This document shows positions 62,688-64,000 of a stretch of DNA of 64,000 bases, piece after piece. The DNA comes from CAYUQT01 sp964596165 (GTDB lineage: Bacteria; Planctomycetota; Phycisphaerae; UBA1845; JAFGLZ01), in the NCBI GenBank assembly GCA_964596165.1, contig CAZQTW010000005.1, forward strand, positions 89,017 through 153,016, in the 5' to 3' direction. How positions within the stretch are numbered: the first letter of the stretch is position 1; each line of letters starts with the position of its first letter. The translations under genes and the position numbers were made by a program. The notes beneath the pieces were generated by a model, which was not told the DNA's origin, ran no database searches, and saw only the letters and a list, made by a program, of their open reading frames with translations.

Positions 62688-63671
62688 TCACCGTCGACGC
62701 CCGGATATCGACTCCTGCCGCCTCTCATGCAGTCTGGCCCGACCGATGAGATCGGAAACACGGGCCACACCGTGCCGGGAACAATAGGCCGTCAGGCCAT
62801 CGACGATCGCCAGCGGTGCGCCGGGGTCGCCGAACAGCGCCGTTCCGATGGCCACAGCACTGGCTCCGGCCAGCAAGAACTCGACGGCGTCACGCCAGGT
62901 AGCGATACCGCCCATACCGATGATCGGCACGCCGGTGTCTCGCGCGACCGTTTGAAAGACACGGCTCACAAGATGAACCGCCAGCGGTTTGATCGCCGGA
63001 CCGCTCAGGCCGCCGGTGTTGTTGGCAAGCTTCGGGCTCCACGTGTCGATATCGATGGCCATCCCGACGAAGGTGTTGACCATGCTCAAAACGTCGGCAC
63101 CAGCCTCGATCGCCGCATTCGCGGTGGAGGTGATGTCGGTTACGTTGGGGCTAAGCTTGACAATCAAGAGGCTGCGGTGAACCTCGCGCCGAACGGCGGC
63201 CACCAATTCGCGTAGCGCAGGCGGATTCGTGCCGAAGACAAGCCCATCCGCCACATTGGGACAGCCCACATTCAGCTCCAGCCCGGCGACGACGTCGATG
63301 GGATCGAGCCGTCGGCAGACCTTCACGTAGTCTTCAATGCAATGGCCGGCGACGTTGACAAAAATGGGAATCCCCAACTTCCGGAGGTCGGGTATCTTCT
63401 CGGCAACGAAGCGTTCCAGCCCGACGTTGGCCAGACCGATCGCGTTGAGCATGCCTGCACTGGTCTCAGCGATTCGCGGGGGCGGGTTGCCGAGGCGTTC
63501 CTCGACGGTGATGCTCTTGGTGGTAAAGGCCCCCAGTCGCCGAAGGTCGGTGAAGTCGCCCATTTCAAGGGCGTAGCCACTTGTGCCGGAGGCCGTCAGA
63601 ACGGGGTTGGCCAGGTGCACGCCTTTCAGATCGACGGAGAGGTCGACAGAGGTCTGGACTTGAGCGGTCAT
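62688..63671 (-). CDS. pyrD: dihydroorotate dehydrogenase, class 1B catalytic subunit type
   Basis: A 327-residue enzyme of pyrimidine synthesis. It oxidises dihydroorotate to orotate with FMN. Visible marks: 'NPVLTASGTSGYA', 'TTKSITVEERLGNPPPR', 'MLNAIGLANVG', 'ELNVGCPNV' (the class 1B Cys base sits in this region), 'LIVKLSPNVTDI', 'LSGPAIKPLA' and 'IIGMGGIATWRDA' with 'AIGTALFGDP' for FMN phosphate. The class 1B type normally pairs with the PyrK electron-transfer subunit, which is not in the window. The ATG at 63671 is chosen because sequence before it shows no fold. It is followed by the C25 protease gene. Confidence 0.95.
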   Translation of the reverse strand: MTAQVQTSVDLSVDLKGVHLANPVLTASGTSGYALEMGDFTDLRRLGAFTTKSITVEERLGNPPPRIAETSAGMLNAIGLANVGLERFVAEKIPDLRKLGIPIFVNVAGHCIEDYVKVCRRLDPIDVVAGLELNVGCPNVADGLVFGTNPPALRELVAAVRREVHRSLLIVKLSPNVTDITSTANAAIEAGADVLSMVNTFVGMAIDIDTWSPKLANNTGGLSGPAIKPLAVHLVSRVFQTVARDTGVPIIGMGGIATWRDAVEFLLAGASAVAIGTALFGDPGAPLAIVDGLTAYCSRHGVARVSDLIGRARLHERRQESISGRRR

Positions 63672-63945
63672 CTGCAGCTTTCCCGCCGCCTGCGTGACCG
63701 GGCAGGCACAACCCGCACACCTCCGGGCTTGGATGGGCTTGTCCGCAAGGGATGGTCGCCTTTCCCGGTCCTCGCTGGCCCCGCTTACCAAGCGGAAAGC
63801 ATCGGGGACGCTCTGACGAACGTGAGGGCTTCCACCCTCGCAGATACCCCACCCTCCCGGCCGATGGCGGCACGAAAGAAGTTGCCTATGGCGCATGATA
63901 AAGGGTCGCGGACGTCTCGAGCCAGCGACCCGTTGATTCAGAAAG

Positions 63946-64000
<55 letters not shown>

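Overview
The window is GC-rich bacterial DNA with a mosaic of small operons on both strands. Several features point to a motile, heterotrophic member of the Planctomycetota, perhaps Phycisphaerae-like: Tat-exported carbohydrate enzymes, a DUF4838 glycan-active protein, tandem secreted beta-helix proteins, a small 'C-x2-C...LRGL...CPEC' zinc-ribbon protein, an NrpR-type nitrogen regulator, a fused siroheme decarboxylase, and KDO/LPS export genes. The assignment rests on gene families, not on a phylogenetic marker, so it is an inference.

Layout. 1-6600: glycan catabolism (Gfo/Idh/MocA oxidoreductase coupled to a DUF4838 protein; an SDR; a Tat-exported TIM-barrel-like protein). 6799-12366: a degenerate KaiC-like plus PEP/pyruvate-binding protein convergent with gdhA, which is itself divergent from an NrpR regulator. 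12890-18989: a signalling block with a methyl-accepting chemoreceptor, a possible small ORF, a stand-alone CheB methylesterase, a CheY-like regulator and a hybrid histidine kinase. 19214-29070: exported carbohydrate proteins (Tat aldo/keto reductase, two tandem parallel beta-helix paralogues, two damaged secreted proteins, a sialidase-like enzyme), with a Nudix hydrolase on the other strand. 29348-34708: a Tat DJ-1/PfpI protein and a polysaccharide block (ABC-2 permease, NAD epimerase, polysaccharide deacetylase, GT4 glycosyltransferase). 35385-38890: a three-gene minus-strand run (M20 peptidase, HExxH protein, zinc-ribbon membrane protein). 39071-43909: SixA, a GH78-like rhamnosidase, a universal stress protein and a fused AhbA-AhbB siroheme decarboxylase. 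44825-51258: a very large OstA/LptC-like protein behind kdsC, and a secreted protein. 51575-54905: a tightly overlapping SDR, class II aldolase and zinc dehydrogenase operon. 55086-63671: flagellin, a two-barrel sugar isomerase/epimerase, a Tat TIM-barrel protein, a zinc-ribbon protein, a gingipain-like C25 protease and PyrD. The window ends in a partial tRNA-Asp.

How the parts fit. Most metabolic genes handle plant or algal type glycans: rhamnose, sialic or uronic acid substituted polymers and their oxidised monomers. Many of these products carry Tat or Sec signals and should act in the periplasm or at the surface. GdhA and NrpR form a plausible nitrogen-assimilation divergon with shared inverted repeats between them. 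The chemoreceptor block and the flagellin fit a motile forager. KdsC and the OstA-like protein fit a KDO-containing outer membrane.

The best candidates for undescribed biology are the aldolase/SDR/dehydrogenase operon, whose dehydrogenase has a large insertion; the KaiC-like/PPDK fusion; the single-chain AhbAB; the multi-repeat OstA protein; and the possible NrpR operator set between gdhA and nrpR. Start codons were chosen by Shine-Dalgarno spacing and signal-peptide position, so some differ from the longest open frame.
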